Position numbers and translations under genes: made by a program. From SZUA-229 sp964531165 (lineage in GTDB: Bacteria; Pseudomonadota; Gammaproteobacteria; SZUA-229), in contig CAZHEA010000002.1 of assembly GCA_964531165.1 (NCBI GenBank), positions 50,719 through 114,718 of the forward strand: DNA of 64,000 nt. The letters run 5' to 3'. The first letter of the stretch is position 1. Each line of letters begins with the position of its first letter. The notes beneath the pieces are model-generated. The model had not been told where the DNA came from. It searched no databases and saw only the letters and a program-made list of their open reading frames with translations. Below are positions 26,376 through 36,538 of this stretch, one piece after another.

Positions 26376-27974
26376 ATGGTACGCAAACTTTTCTTCCTGA
26401 TATCAGTCAGCCTTATTCTTTTAATCAGTTTGTTCTCACTCTTTTTTGAAAATATCTGGTGGCTATTACTGGTGATTAGTCCGGTTATTTTTCTCGGACT
26501 CTATGATGTTATACAACGCCACAGCACCATACCCAGAATCTATCCGGTAATTGGCCGACTCCGATATTTATTTGAAGCCATTCGACCGGAAATTCAGCAG
26601 TACTTTGTTGAGTCGGATATTGACGGTATTCCTATCAACCGTGAATATCGTTCACTGGTTTATCAACGCGCCAAAGGTGTGCGCGACACCCGTCCTTTTG
26701 GTACTCTGTTTGATGTTTATCGACAGGGATATGAATGGACTAATCAGTCGCTCTCACCCAAAACCATGCCGACAGAAATGCCTCGACTGACATTTGGCAG
26801 TAAGCTTTGCACTCAGCCGTATCACGCCGCGTTGTTAAATATTTCAGCGATGAGTTACGGCGCGCTGAGTAAAAATGCGATTCAGGCACTTAGCCATGGC
26901 GCAAAACTTGGCGATTTTTATCACAACACCGGTGAAGGCGGCATCAGCCCTTACCACATTGCCGGTGGCGGTGACCTGGTATGGCAAATAGGCACGGGGT
27001 ACTTTGCCTGCCGTTCTGAAAACGGCGAGTTTGATGCCGGGTTGTTTAAAGAAAAAGCCTCATCTCCACAAATTAAAATGATTGAAATAAAACTATCACA
27101 GGGTGCCAAACCCGGTCACGGTGGTATTTTACCCGCCTCTAAATTAACCCCAGAAATTGCCGACATTCGACATGTCCCCATGGGTAAGGACGTCATTTCG
27201 CCACCCGCCCACTCGGCCTTTTCTGAGCCGACAGGTTTATTACAATTTGTACAACAACTGCGCGAATTATCCAATGGAAAGCCTGTCGGCTTTAAATTAT
27301 GCATTGGTTATAAAGGTGAATTTTTATCGATCTGCAAAGCCATGTTACAAACCGGCATTGTGCCGGATTTTATCACTATCGATGGCGGTGAAGGTGGCAC
27401 CGGTGCCGCGCCGGTAGAACTCACAAACTCGGTTGGCACACCTTTACGTGATGCTTTAGTGTTTGTACATAACGCCCTGACCGGTATTGGCCTTAGAAAC
27501 GAAATCAGGTTAGTCGCCTCCGGAAAAATATTCTCCGCTTTTCATATATTAAGAATGTTAGCGCTGGGTGCAGACACGGTTAACTCTGCTCGCGGTATGA
27601 TGCTCGCCCTGGGCTGTATTCAATCTCGCCAGTGCAATGCCAACACCTGTCCCACCGGTATCGCCACTCAGGACCCGTCGCGTTATAAGCATTTAAATAT
27701 TAAAAACAAGGCTGAACGTATTGCCAGTTTTCAAAAAACCACTATTCACAGTTTACTGGAAATTGTCACTAGCATGGGGCTGAGCACGCCCTCAGACATT
27801 AAGGCCTGCCATATTCAGCGCCGAATCGATGGCGCCACCATAAAAACCTATAGCGAATTATATCAGTGGATCGACCATGGCAGTTTACTACAGGCAGATA
27901 CCATGCCCGAGGGCTGGAAACTGGACTGGGCACTAGCGCAGGCAGATAGTTGGGAGACCTGTTGTAGCGGGTAG
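26376..27974 (+). CDS. Membrane-attached FMN-binding glutamate-synthase-like protein
   Basis: This 532-residue protein has two N-terminal transmembrane helices (about 5-45). The rest matches the FMN and [3Fe-4S] central domain of glutamate synthase: GDFYHNTGEGGIS, IDGGEGGTGAAP, and the iron-sulfur cysteines in CIQSRQCNANTCPTG (about 412-426). It lacks the glutamine amidotransferase domain and the GltD-type subunit. Such stand-alone proteins (YerD-like) are of unknown function; a ferredoxin-coupled amidotransfer or oxidoreductase at the membrane is plausible. It follows the malic enzyme by 31 bases and may be co-transcribed. Confidence 0.87.
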   Translation: MVRKLFFLISVSLILLISLFSLFFENIWWLLLVISPVIFLGLYDVIQRHSTIPRIYPVIGRLRYLFEAIRPEIQQYFVESDIDGIPINREYRSLVYQRAKGVRDTRPFGTLFDVYRQGYEWTNQSLSPKTMPTEMPRLTFGSKLCTQPYHAALLNISAMSYGALSKNAIQALSHGAKLGDFYHNTGEGGISPYHIAGGGDLVWQIGTGYFACRSENGEFDAGLFKEKASSPQIKMIEIKLSQGAKPGHGGILPASKLTPEIADIRHVPMGKDVISPPAHSAFSEPTGLLQFVQQLRELSNGKPVGFKLCIGYKGEFLSICKAMLQTGIVPDFITIDGGEGGTGAAPVELTNSVGTPLRDALVFVHNALTGIGLRNEIRLVASGKIFSAFHILRMLALGADTVNSARGMMLALGCIQSRQCNANTCPTGIATQDPSRYKHLNIKNKAERIASFQKTTIHSLLEIVTSMGLSTPSDIKACHIQRRIDGATIKTYSELYQWIDHGSLLQADTMPEGWKLDWALAQADSWETCCSG

Positions 27975-28325
27975 CAAAATACCTTATCGCCACTTTACGC
28001 AGTACACACATGATTGACACCATCGGGAACAGAGCGCCCATACCCGTTTAAAACCGGCGGCGGCCTTTCCCGAGAGAGAAAGGTCTTAGTTAACGATAAA
28101 CCTCCCCGCCACCTAAACCATCATCCCGTCAAACCTGTCAGAAAGCCAATACTCATTGCTCCCCTTAGAAAAAGGCGATTAAGAGCAATGTAAGGGGAAT
28201 GAAAAAACTAACAGCACGCAAACAACTCCAAAGCAAAACAACCACTTATACACTATAACTAACCACTAACTAAAATCAAAACTGCACTCACTCATACAGA
28301 AAATAATTGATTCAAAGAAAGTGAT
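27975..28325. other. Spacer upstream of the TonB receptor, no gene seen
   Basis: This 351-base stretch holds an imperfect hairpin GGCCTTTC...GAAAGGTC near 28060-28085 and another around CATTGCTC...GAGCAATG at about 28155-28191. No open frame with coding character and no riboswitch signature was recognised. The AT-rich last 100 bases probably hold the promoter for the receptor gene. Confidence 0.4.
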
Positions 28326-30452
28326 ATGAAACAAACCGCCTTCACGCTCGCTACCGGCCTACTATTAAGCTTACCCGTTCATGCGGACTCAGAAGAAAAC
28401 GCATTGTTCCTCATGCTTTCCGGCGATGAAGAGCTCATCAGCATTGCCACCGGCACGCCCAAGCCTGTGTCTAAAGCACCGGCAGTAGCAAGTGTGATTA
28501 CCGCGGAGGATATTCGTGCCAGTGGCGCCACCACCGTGCAGCAGGTTTTAGAGCAGGTGCCGGGTTTGCATATGGGGATATCCACCTTTAACCGTGGCAA
28601 GCCGCTTTTTTCTTTTCGCGGTATCCAAACTGCCAACAACCCTCAAACCCTTGTTTTGGTAAATGGTCACGGTATACCCGATACCTTCTCTGGCAGCATT
28701 GCCCCCGGCTTACATTTACCCATTGAAAATGTCGCCCGCATTGAAATTATTCGTGGCCCCGGTTCAGCCGTGTATGGTGCCGATGCCTTCGCTGGGGTAA
28801 TTAATATTATTACCAAAACCGATGCGGATATTGACGGCGCGCAGGCGGGGGTAAGAGCTGGCTCGTTTAATACGCAAAGTGTTTGGGGACAATACGGCGG
28901 GGTGAATAAGGGTTGGCACATTGCCGCCAGTGTTGAAGTCAATAAAAGTGATGGCGATTCTGCTCGCATGATTGATAGTGATTTACAAAGCATACTTGAT
29001 GCGAGTCCGTTAGGAACCACCGCTTCATTGGCACCGGGGATATTTGAAAGTCGTTATGAATCCATCGTCACCGGCCTCACTCTGGCAAAAGATGAATGGC
29101 AGTTTCAGTTTAATGGCTGGAATCAACGAGATACGGGAGTCGGCGCAGGCATTGCTAATGCCTTAGACCCAGCCGGAAAAACCGATATCGACCAATATTT
29201 ATTTAGCATTGAATACAATAAAAAAGACTGGCTGCCCGATTGGGCTTTAAATGTTGATGCCAGTTATATGCAAAGTGAAACAGCAGTACAGTATGTGATT
29301 TTTCCACCGAATACATTATTGCCGATTGGCAGTGATGGAAATATTGATTTTATTACACCCGCCGGTGTCGTGAGTTTTACCGATGGCTATATCGGTAACC
29401 CAACGGCAATTAGTGATGAAACAAAATTTGATATCACCACTTTATATAATGGCATGCTGGCACATCAATGGCGATTTAATGTGGGCATAAAGTCCACAAA
29501 AGAAACGGATGAAGCGACACAAAACTTTGGCCCTGGTGTCATTGATGGTACAGAAGGAACGGTAGATGGAACATTAACTGATGTCACCGGCACACCCAGT
29601 ATTTTTCATTTAGGTGCATCTCGCACAGTAGTGTATCTCTCAGTGCAAGATGAATGGCAGTTTGCCCCAGACTGGATATTCACCGCCGGATTACGCTTTG
29701 ATGATTACAGTGATGTCGGCTCCACCACCAATCCACGCCTGTCACTGGTATGGAATACCCGCCACGACCTCACCAGTAAATTACTTTATGGGCGGGCATT
29801 TCGTGCACCTACCTTTGGTGAATTAAATGCGATTAATAATCCAGCTACATTAGGTAACCCTGACCTTGATCCAGAAATTATTAACACACTGGAACTGGCG
29901 TTTGACTACAAACCCACCCCCACCTTAAATGTATTGTTTAATATTTTTCATTATGAAATTGACGGACTAATTGATTTTGTGCCCGATGGCAATGGCGGCT
30001 CCTTGACCGCACAAAATGCCATCGACCAAAAAGCCAGTGGTTTTGAACTGGAAGCGCGCTGGCAGCTATCCCGAAGTATTCGTCTGTTTGGTAATACCGC
30101 ATTTCAAAATGCAGAAAATAAAGACACCGGCGATAAAATTGCCGATGCGCCGCGCAAACAACTTAACCTGGGAGCCAACTGGAAGCTCACCCCACACTGG
30201 AGCAGCCAATTGGATGCTTATGCTATTATGGACCGACCCCGTGCAGCCGGTGACTCGCGCGAGCCCGTTGATGATTATAACTGGGTGAACCTGAGCATTA
30301 TTGGCGATAAAATTTTCAGTAATGTGAGCGTGCAGTTTGCCGTGCGAAACTTGTTTGATACCGATGCGCGAGAACCGGGGCCGGCGGCGATACCCAATGA
30401 TTATCCGCTAGAAGAGCGCAGTGCGTATATTGGTGTTTCGAGTAGGTTTTAG
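28326..30452 (+). CDS. TonB-dependent outer-membrane receptor
   Basis: This 708-residue protein has a signal peptide (about 1-20), a plug domain (about 45-165, with ASVITAEDIRASGATTVQQV and IIRGPGSAVYGADAFAGVINI), and a 22-strand barrel ending in the aromatic C-terminus GVSSRF. A TonB-box-like segment may lie around residues 31-45. The barrel resembles the BtuB/colicin-I receptor group, but no cobalamin riboswitch or corrinoid genes are nearby, so the ligand is unknown. The next two genes, a ligand-binding protein and a sensor kinase, suggest the three form a sense-and-uptake unit. Confidence 0.93.
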   Translation: MKQTAFTLATGLLLSLPVHADSEENALFLMLSGDEELISIATGTPKPVSKAPAVASVITAEDIRASGATTVQQVLEQVPGLHMGISTFNRGKPLFSFRGIQTANNPQTLVLVNGHGIPDTFSGSIAPGLHLPIENVARIEIIRGPGSAVYGADAFAGVINIITKTDADIDGAQAGVRAGSFNTQSVWGQYGGVNKGWHIAASVEVNKSDGDSARMIDSDLQSILDASPLGTTASLAPGIFESRYESIVTGLTLAKDEWQFQFNGWNQRDTGVGAGIANALDPAGKTDIDQYLFSIEYNKKDWLPDWALNVDASYMQSETAVQYVIFPPNTLLPIGSDGNIDFITPAGVVSFTDGYIGNPTAISDETKFDITTLYNGMLAHQWRFNVGIKSTKETDEATQNFGPGVIDGTEGTVDGTLTDVTGTPSIFHLGASRTVVYLSVQDEWQFAPDWIFTAGLRFDDYSDVGSTTNPRLSLVWNTRHDLTSKLLYGRAFRAPTFGELNAINNPATLGNPDLDPEIINTLELAFDYKPTPTLNVLFNIFHYEIDGLIDFVPDGNGGSLTAQNAIDQKASGFELEARWQLSRSIRLFGNTAFQNAENKDTGDKIADAPRKQLNLGANWKLTPHWSSQLDAYAIMDRPRAAGDSREPVDDYNWVNLSIIGDKIFSNVSVQFAVRNLFDTDAREPGPAAIPNDYPLEERSAYIGVSSRF

Positions 30453-30550
30453 TTTTTACAAAACATAATCATTACAGGTAATACTTTTTCAAAGTGATAA
30501 CTGAAATAAAAAACACAATTAATTCAAACCGTTTCTTTTACTGTTTGTCT

Positions 30551-30634
30551 CGTTATTCCTGCGAAAACTGGAATCTAGTGTCTGTCGTTCGACTCAGCCA
30601 CTGGATTCCCGACATAAGCATTCGGGAATGACGA
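30551..30634. repeat. Dispersed ATTCCCG-type repeat (family C copy 1)
   Basis: CGTTATTCCTGCGAAAACTGGAATCTAGTGTC at the left and CACTGGATTCCC...ATTCGGGAATGACG at the right form an imperfect inverted repeat. This is the common proteobacterial intergenic repeat type. It lies between the TonB receptor and the ligand-binding protein gene and overlaps the earliest possible start of the latter. Confidence 0.65.
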
Positions 30635-31659
30635 TGGTTGTTATAACTTTTATTAAACGGATTTTATTTTTGATGTTTGTTATTATTACGAACTTATACA
30701 AAGCACATCTGTTTTCATTAATAGTGCCCCTAAACCCAAATAGAGCACAGCGTTTAATTAAGACCGCTTTTTTACTCATTCTAATCACCTCCCCGCTACA
30801 AGCCATCAGCAATCCACGCATTGCGGTGCTGTACCCGGAAGCCGGCAAACGCGCCAATCAGCTATACATCACAATTATAAAAAGCATGCGCGAGCATAGT
30901 ACTGCACAAATTCAAACTCGGACGTTTTCAGCCAATGAAAACCCCGCCGACATTCAACAATGGTTAAGTGATGAAAAAACTCAACTGGTTATTTTGCTGG
31001 GAAAAAAAGGCTTGAAATTCAGCACTCAGCTTTCACTGGATATCCCTATGCTCACCGGCGCACATATGGCAATAAAAGCCAACCAGTCATCCGTATCACT
31101 CACTGCCGACCCACAACAACTGTTTAAACAATTAAAAAAATTACAACCCAATATTAAAACCGTCAATGTTATTTATAATGAAACCAACAGTGGTTGGCTA
31201 ATGAAACAGGCACAACTTGCCGCAAACAAAAATCAGTTAACATTGAATGCTATTCAGGCTGATGACATGCAAGCATCCGGGCCGGCATTAAAAAGCTTAA
31301 TTCATTCACTTAACCCTGGTGAGGATGCCATTTGGTTACCTTTCGATCCGATTCTGCCGGTAAAACCATTACTACCCGATTTGCTGAAAAAATCCTGGGA
31401 TAAAAATTTAGTTATTTTTAGTGGTAATCCTTATCACGTACAACAAGGAACCCTGTTTGCCCTGTTTCCCGACTATACAAAACTCGGCCCGCAGTTAATA
31501 GACTTCGCATTAAAAAAACTTAAATCCACTGAAAAAATTTATTTTGAACCCAGCCGATATTTGAACAGCGCTATTAATGTGCGCACCGCTTCGCATTTAG
31601 GCATTCAAATTTCGAGCCTGCAGAAAGACAACTACAAAATGGTGTTCCCTAAAAATTAA
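30628..31659 (+). CDS. ABC-type substrate-binding-like periplasmic protein
   Basis: The mature part (from about residue 60, SNPRIAVLYPEAG) resembles the ABC_sub_bind (PF04392-type) ligand-binding fold: two alpha/beta lobes, with NVIYNETNSGWL at the lobe switch. A signal peptide core FLLILITSPLQA ends near residue 60. The first ATG (30628) lies in a repeat; a GTG at 30724 would give a more normal signal peptide, so the start is uncertain. There is no permease or ATPase gene, and its stop overlaps the start of the histidine kinase (TAATG). It therefore probably serves as a sensor subunit rather than a transporter component. Confidence 0.8.
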   Translation: MTMVVITFIKRILFLMFVIITNLYKAHLFSLIVPLNPNRAQRLIKTAFLLILITSPLQAISNPRIAVLYPEAGKRANQLYITIIKSMREHSTAQIQTRTFSANENPADIQQWLSDEKTQLVILLGKKGLKFSTQLSLDIPMLTGAHMAIKANQSSVSLTADPQQLFKQLKKLQPNIKTVNVIYNETNSGWLMKQAQLAANKNQLTLNAIQADDMQASGPALKSLIHSLNPGEDAIWLPFDPILPVKPLLPDLLKKSWDKNLVIFSGNPYHVQQGTLFALFPDYTKLGPQLIDFALKKLKSTEKIYFEPSRYLNSAINVRTASHLGIQISSLQKDNYKMVFPKN

Positions 31660-34316
31660 TGATGAGCTATTTTAAACTTAGCAGATATAACTTCCGCCAT
31701 TTGACACTGGGAATAACCGCATTAACCATTGTCGTATTGACATTGCTGGTGGCCTTTTTCAGCTCACATACCGCATTTGATGAAATGAATCGTTCGCTTT
31801 ATTTACAAAGTGTTCATATCAGCAAAAGCATGGCCAATGATAGTATAGCCCCCTTGCTGTACGACAGTAACTCCGGCGCTCAGGATATGATTAACACCCT
31901 GATAGATATGCCGCAAATTACCGAAGCCAGCATTATTCGCGACTCTCACACCCCCCTACTCAAGCAACGAGAACCCGAACATATTCATCACCCCTACCCT
32001 GTAGTCAGCATCAGCGAACCTTTCCTGGCATCTGAAACCAATGATGGCTGGTATTTTTCTGCACTGGTACAAACCCAGCAAAACGGCGGCAGTTTAACCG
32101 AGTCTTTTTTTGAAGAAGAAGGAGACTCCCCCGTCGCTAGTCTGGGCTATATCAATCTGGGTGTGAGTAAAAAACTAATTTATGAAAGTCGCCATAAAAT
32201 ATTTATTCGCAATACCATAATTTCTGCCTCTGCCGGGATGGTTCTGCTGTTTATTATGTACGCTGTGTTACGCAACCTGACCCGGCCACTGGAAAAGTTA
32301 TCCGGATTAATGGAGCAGGGTCGAGAAGGTGAGTACCCGGAAACAGTCGATATAAAAGGTACAAAAGAAATCACCGAAATGGCACATATTTTTAACGCAA
32401 TGATCATTGCCATTAAAGAGCGCGAAGAAAATCTTTCATTAACACTCGATAGCATAGGTGATGCGGTTATAGCAACCGATGCAGAAGGCTGTGTCACGCG
32501 CATGAACCCGGTCGCCGAAAACCTCACCGGCTGGTCACTTAATCAGGCCAAAGGCCGGTCTGTTAAAGAGATTTTTTCGATTATTAATGCCAGCACCCGC
32601 GAAACCATTAAAAACCCGGTCGAGAAAGTATTAGATAGTGGCGAAACTATTTATTTAAGCAATCACACGACGTTAATTTCCAAAGATAAAACCGAATATC
32701 AAATTGCAGATTCTGCGGCGCCTATCAAAAATGAGGATGGCAGTATTCTCGGCATGGTGCTGGTTTTTAATGATGTTACCGAACAATATAAATTACGTGA
32801 AATTGCCAACCGGAGTCGCCGCGACATGCAGGCGGTAATGGATAATTACCCGGCGGTTATTTCCATCAGAAATATTGAAGGCCGCTTTACCTTTATCAAT
32901 CAGCAATTTGAAATACTCTATAACACTTCACGCCATAATGTATTAGATAAAACACTTGATGATATCTTCAACACTGAAATTTCAAATAGAATATCAACTA
33001 ATGATACACAGGTTATGGATGTTGGCCATGCTCTGCAATATGAAGAAGATATACAGCTGAATGATCACTTACATAATTATTTATCAATCAAATTCCCATT
33101 GTTTGATGACAAAAAAAACATCTATGCTATCTGCGGTATATCTATTGATATAAGTGATCACAAAAATCAGGAACTGCAACTACGTAGAAGCCAGAAAATG
33201 GATGCGTTAGGCAAGCTCACTGGCGGTGTTGCCCACGATTATAATAATATGCTGGGCGTTGTTATGGGTTATGCAGATATACTTGAATCACAGCTCGCCG
33301 AACAACCAAAACTGGCCGGTTTTGCCCGTAAAATTTTACATGCCGGTGAACGCGGAGCGAAGCTAACTAAAAAGTTACTGTCTTTTTCCAGCCATAAAAA
33401 AACCAATGCTGACTCACTCAACATCAACAAACTTTTGCTGGAAGAACGTGACATGCTTGAAAAAGTGATCACGGCTCGCATTACATTACACTTGGATTTA
33501 AATGACAATTTAAACTTTTCTTATCTGGATGCCGGCGACCTTGAAGATGCAATTGTCAATTTATGCATTAATGCCATGCACGCCATTGATAACAGCGGCC
33601 AGTTAACAATAAAAACGGATAATCTGACTATTTCTGAAATAGATAATAATATATTAAAGCTCAAGCCCGGAAACTATGTGCGGCTAAGTATTACTGATAC
33701 AGGCTGCGGCATGGATGTAGCCACCAGAGATAAAATATTCGAACCCTTTTTTACCACCAAAGGCGAAAAAGGCACCGGCCTCGGACTGGCGCAGGTGTAT
33801 GGTTTTGTTGAGCGTAGCGGCGGAACCATTCAGGTTTACTCCGAGCCCGATCAGGGCACAGAGTTTGTGCTGTATTTTCCTGCTCACTCTGCAAGTAAAC
33901 CAAGCCAACATGCCGATGAAACAAAACCGGCTGCTGATTATAAAGGCAAGGAATCAATACTGGTGGTTGATGATGAACCGGCGATGCTCGATTTAATCTG
34001 TGACATTTTAATTCCGCAGGGGTACAAAATCATCTGCGCTGAAAATGCTAACCGGGCGTTAGAATTACTTAAAACTGAAACCATCGATCTGATGCTGTCT
34101 GACATCATTATGCCAGAAACCGATGGTTATCAGCTTGCCTCTATCGTGCAGAAGAAATATCCGCAAATGAAAATCCAGCTCGCCAGTGGATTTTCCGATG
34201 AACGCCATTTAAATACCGGCAATCATAATCTGCATGTCGATTTAATTAGCAAACCGTATCAGGCGATTACGTTATTAAAAAGAATTCGCTGTCTCCTGGA
34301 TCAACCTGCATCATAA
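31659..34316 (+). CDS. Membrane hybrid sensor histidine kinase
   Basis: Domain order in the 885 residues: transmembrane helix (about 18-40), periplasmic sensor region (about 41-180), second helix (about 183-205), HAMP (about 206-258), two PAS domains (about 265-380 and 385-500), HisKA with H-box GGVAHDYNNMLG (His about 524), an HATPase domain with the GTGLGLAQVYG G2 box, and a C-terminal receiver with LMLSDIIMPETDG (phospho-Asp about 813). There is no DNA-binding output in the window, so the phosphoryl acceptor must be elsewhere. Translational coupling to the ligand-binding protein suggests that protein is its periplasmic input. Confidence 0.93.
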   Translation: MMSYFKLSRYNFRHLTLGITALTIVVLTLLVAFFSSHTAFDEMNRSLYLQSVHISKSMANDSIAPLLYDSNSGAQDMINTLIDMPQITEASIIRDSHTPLLKQREPEHIHHPYPVVSISEPFLASETNDGWYFSALVQTQQNGGSLTESFFEEEGDSPVASLGYINLGVSKKLIYESRHKIFIRNTIISASAGMVLLFIMYAVLRNLTRPLEKLSGLMEQGREGEYPETVDIKGTKEITEMAHIFNAMIIAIKEREENLSLTLDSIGDAVIATDAEGCVTRMNPVAENLTGWSLNQAKGRSVKEIFSIINASTRETIKNPVEKVLDSGETIYLSNHTTLISKDKTEYQIADSAAPIKNEDGSILGMVLVFNDVTEQYKLREIANRSRRDMQAVMDNYPAVISIRNIEGRFTFINQQFEILYNTSRHNVLDKTLDDIFNTEISNRISTNDTQVMDVGHALQYEEDIQLNDHLHNYLSIKFPLFDDKKNIYAICGISIDISDHKNQELQLRRSQKMDALGKLTGGVAHDYNNMLGVVMGYADILESQLAEQPKLAGFARKILHAGERGAKLTKKLLSFSSHKKTNADSLNINKLLLEERDMLEKVITARITLHLDLNDNLNFSYLDAGDLEDAIVNLCINAMHAIDNSGQLTIKTDNLTISEIDNNILKLKPGNYVRLSITDTGCGMDVATRDKIFEPFFTTKGEKGTGLGLAQVYGFVERSGGTIQVYSEPDQGTEFVLYFPAHSASKPSQHADETKPAADYKGKESILVVDDEPAMLDLICDILIPQGYKIICAENANRALELLKTETIDLMLSDIIMPETDGYQLASIVQKKYPQMKIQLASGFSDERHLNTGNHNLHVDLISKPYQAITLLKRIRCLLDQPAS

Positions 34317-34419
34317 ATCGGTACGCGCTCAGCGGCTTTTTAACTACACCTTCATTTGCGGCATTTTCTAAGGTATCCTTCCAATATAGTATAAAAGCAC
34401 AAAATGAAATGGAGCCAGC

Positions 34420-36384
34420 ATGTCTGACAACAACATAGATTCCGTTCTTATCGAAGAACGCCAGTTTCCACCCTCTGCACAATTCGCACAAAATGCGGTG
34501 ATTAATCAGGCTAAGTTTGACGCCCTGTACAAGGCCGCTGCAGATGACTACGAAGGTTTCTGGGCTGAGCAGGCCCGCAGCATGCTCGACTGGCATACGC
34601 CCTTTACCGAAACGCTGGACGACAGCAACGCACCGCATTTCAAATGGTTTGCCGATGGCAAGTTAAACGTTACCTACAATTGCATCGACCGCCACCTTGC
34701 CGACAAAGCCGATAAAACCGCGATTATTTTTGAAGGTGAAAAAGGCGATACCCGCCACATCACCTATCAGCAACTCAGCAATGAAGTGAATCAGTTTGCT
34801 AATGCCCTTAAAGCCAGAGGCATTAAATCCGGTGATCGGGTGGTGATCTATATGCCAATGACCCCGGAAGCGGTAATTGCGATGCAGGGCTGTGCTCGAA
34901 TTGGGGCTATTCACTCAGTCGTGTTCGGTGGTTTTTCTGCCGAATCGCTGCGCGACCGCATTAACGATGCCGGTGCAAAAATGCTGATTACCGCTGATGG
35001 TGGCACCCGTGGCGGCAAGATTGTGAAATTAAAAACGGCGGCGGACAAAGCCCTTGAAGGCGGTTGCCCGACGATTGAATCAGTGATTGTTTTACAACGT
35101 ACAAAACACGATATCACCATGCAAGCTGGGCGTGATGTCTGGTGGCACGATGCGGTAAAAGATCAAAGCACCGATTGTGAACCCGAGTGGGTAGGTGCAG
35201 AGCATCCGCTGTTTTTGCTCTACACCTCTGGCTCCACTGGCAAGCCCAAAGGCGTTCAACATTCTAGCGCCGGTTATTTGCTCGGTTCAGTGATGACTAA
35301 CAAGTGGGTGTTTGATTTAAACGATCAAGATATTTTTTGGTGTACTGCCGATGTGGGCTGGATCACCGGTCACACCTATGTCGCATATGGGCCTCTGGCT
35401 GCGGGCAGCACCATTGTGATGTATGAAGGCGCGCCGACGATTCCCGATGCGGGACGTTTCTGGAAAATTATTGAAGATCATAAAGTGACTATTTTCTACA
35501 CTGCACCCACAGCGATTCGCGCACTGATGAAGCAAGGAGATGATTATCCGAATAAATACGACCTGTCATCAATTCGCCTGTTAGGCACCGTCGGTGAACC
35601 GATTAACCCGGAAGCCTGGATCTGGTATCACCAAGTCATTGGCAAAGAGAAATGCCCGATTGTTGACACCTGGTGGCAAACCGAAACCGGTGCCAATATG
35701 ATCGCGCCGCTACCCGGTGTGGTCGCTGCCAAGCCCGGCTCCTGTACACTGGCATTGCCGGGTATAGACGCGGATGTGGTGGACGAAGACGGTAACAGCA
35801 TTACTCAGGCTAACAAGGGTGGATATCTGGTTATTAAAAAACCCTTCCCGTCTCAGCTACGCACAGTCTGGAATGACGATCAACGCTATATTGATACCTA
35901 TTGGCCAAAATTCGATGGCAAATATTATCTGGCTGGCGACTCGGCCCGCAAAGACAAGGATGGCTATTTCTGGATTATGGGGCGCATTGATGACGTACTG
36001 AATGTATCCGGGCATCGATTAGGTACGATGGAAGTTGAATCGGCACTAGTTGCCCATAAAGGCGTTGCTGAAGCCGCCGTAGTGGGCTATCCCCACGAGA
36101 TTAAAGGCGAAGCTATATTCGCCTATGTGGTGCTAAAAGGTGAACGCCCTGAAGGCGGTATCGACGAAAAATTCACTCAGGAACTGCGCGCCTGGGTCGG
36201 CGAGCAGATTGGCGCCATTGCCAAACCGGACCAGATTCGCTTTTCGGATAACCTGCCAAAAACCCGTTCGGGCAAAATCATGCGACGCTTACTGCGTAAT
36301 ATTGCGCGGGGTGAGGAAATTACCTCGGATACCTCGACGCTGGAAAATGAAGAAATTCTGTTACAGCTACAGGGTAAGGCTTAA
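34420..36384 (+). CDS. acs: Acetyl-CoA synthetase (AMP-forming)
   Basis: Acs activates acetate to acetyl-CoA via acetyl-AMP. The 654-residue product has the normal length and motifs: YTSGSTGKPKGVQHS P-loop (about 268-282), WWQTETG, GDSARKDKDGYFWIMGRIDD (about 505-524), and the acetylation-sensitive Lys in PKTRSGKIMRRLL near the C-terminus. A gene with the Acs anchor is common in heterotrophic and mixotrophic gammaproteobacteria. It is transcribed alone, with a tandem array and assembly gap downstream. Confidence 0.97.
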   Translation: MSDNNIDSVLIEERQFPPSAQFAQNAVINQAKFDALYKAAADDYEGFWAEQARSMLDWHTPFTETLDDSNAPHFKWFADGKLNVTYNCIDRHLADKADKTAIIFEGEKGDTRHITYQQLSNEVNQFANALKARGIKSGDRVVIYMPMTPEAVIAMQGCARIGAIHSVVFGGFSAESLRDRINDAGAKMLITADGGTRGGKIVKLKTAADKALEGGCPTIESVIVLQRTKHDITMQAGRDVWWHDAVKDQSTDCEPEWVGAEHPLFLLYTSGSTGKPKGVQHSSAGYLLGSVMTNKWVFDLNDQDIFWCTADVGWITGHTYVAYGPLAAGSTIVMYEGAPTIPDAGRFWKIIEDHKVTIFYTAPTAIRALMKQGDDYPNKYDLSSIRLLGTVGEPINPEAWIWYHQVIGKEKCPIVDTWWQTETGANMIAPLPGVVAAKPGSCTLALPGIDADVVDEDGNSITQANKGGYLVIKKPFPSQLRTVWNDDQRYIDTYWPKFDGKYYLAGDSARKDKDGYFWIMGRIDDVLNVSGHRLGTMEVESALVAHKGVAEAAVVGYPHEIKGEAIFAYVVLKGERPEGGIDEKFTQELRAWVGEQIGAIAKPDQIRFSDNLPKTRSGKIMRRLLRNIARGEEITSDTSTLENEEILLQLQGKA

Positions 36385-36438
36385 GTCAGGTTTGTCCCCT
36401 TTTGCAAGACTTTGCATGGGGGGATAACGATAACACCT

Positions 36439-36538
36439 NNNNNNNNNNNNNNNNNNNNNNNNNNNNNNNNNNNNNNNNNNNNNNNNNNNNNNNNNNNNNN
36501 NNNNNNNNNNNNNNNNNNNNNNNNNNNNNNNNNNNNNN
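36439..36538. other. Assembly gap of 100 N
   Basis: Exactly 100 Ns, so the true length is probably unknown. The right flank is a 14-bp tandem array, which likely caused the break. Confidence 0.98.

Noticed and set aside
27975..28325. Cobalamin riboswitch ahead of the TonB receptor
   Set aside because: No B12-box-like core was found and the neighbours are not corrinoid genes.
28326..30452. Naming the receptor BtuB
   Set aside because: Motifs only show a TonB-dependent receptor; there is no evidence for cobalamin as ligand.
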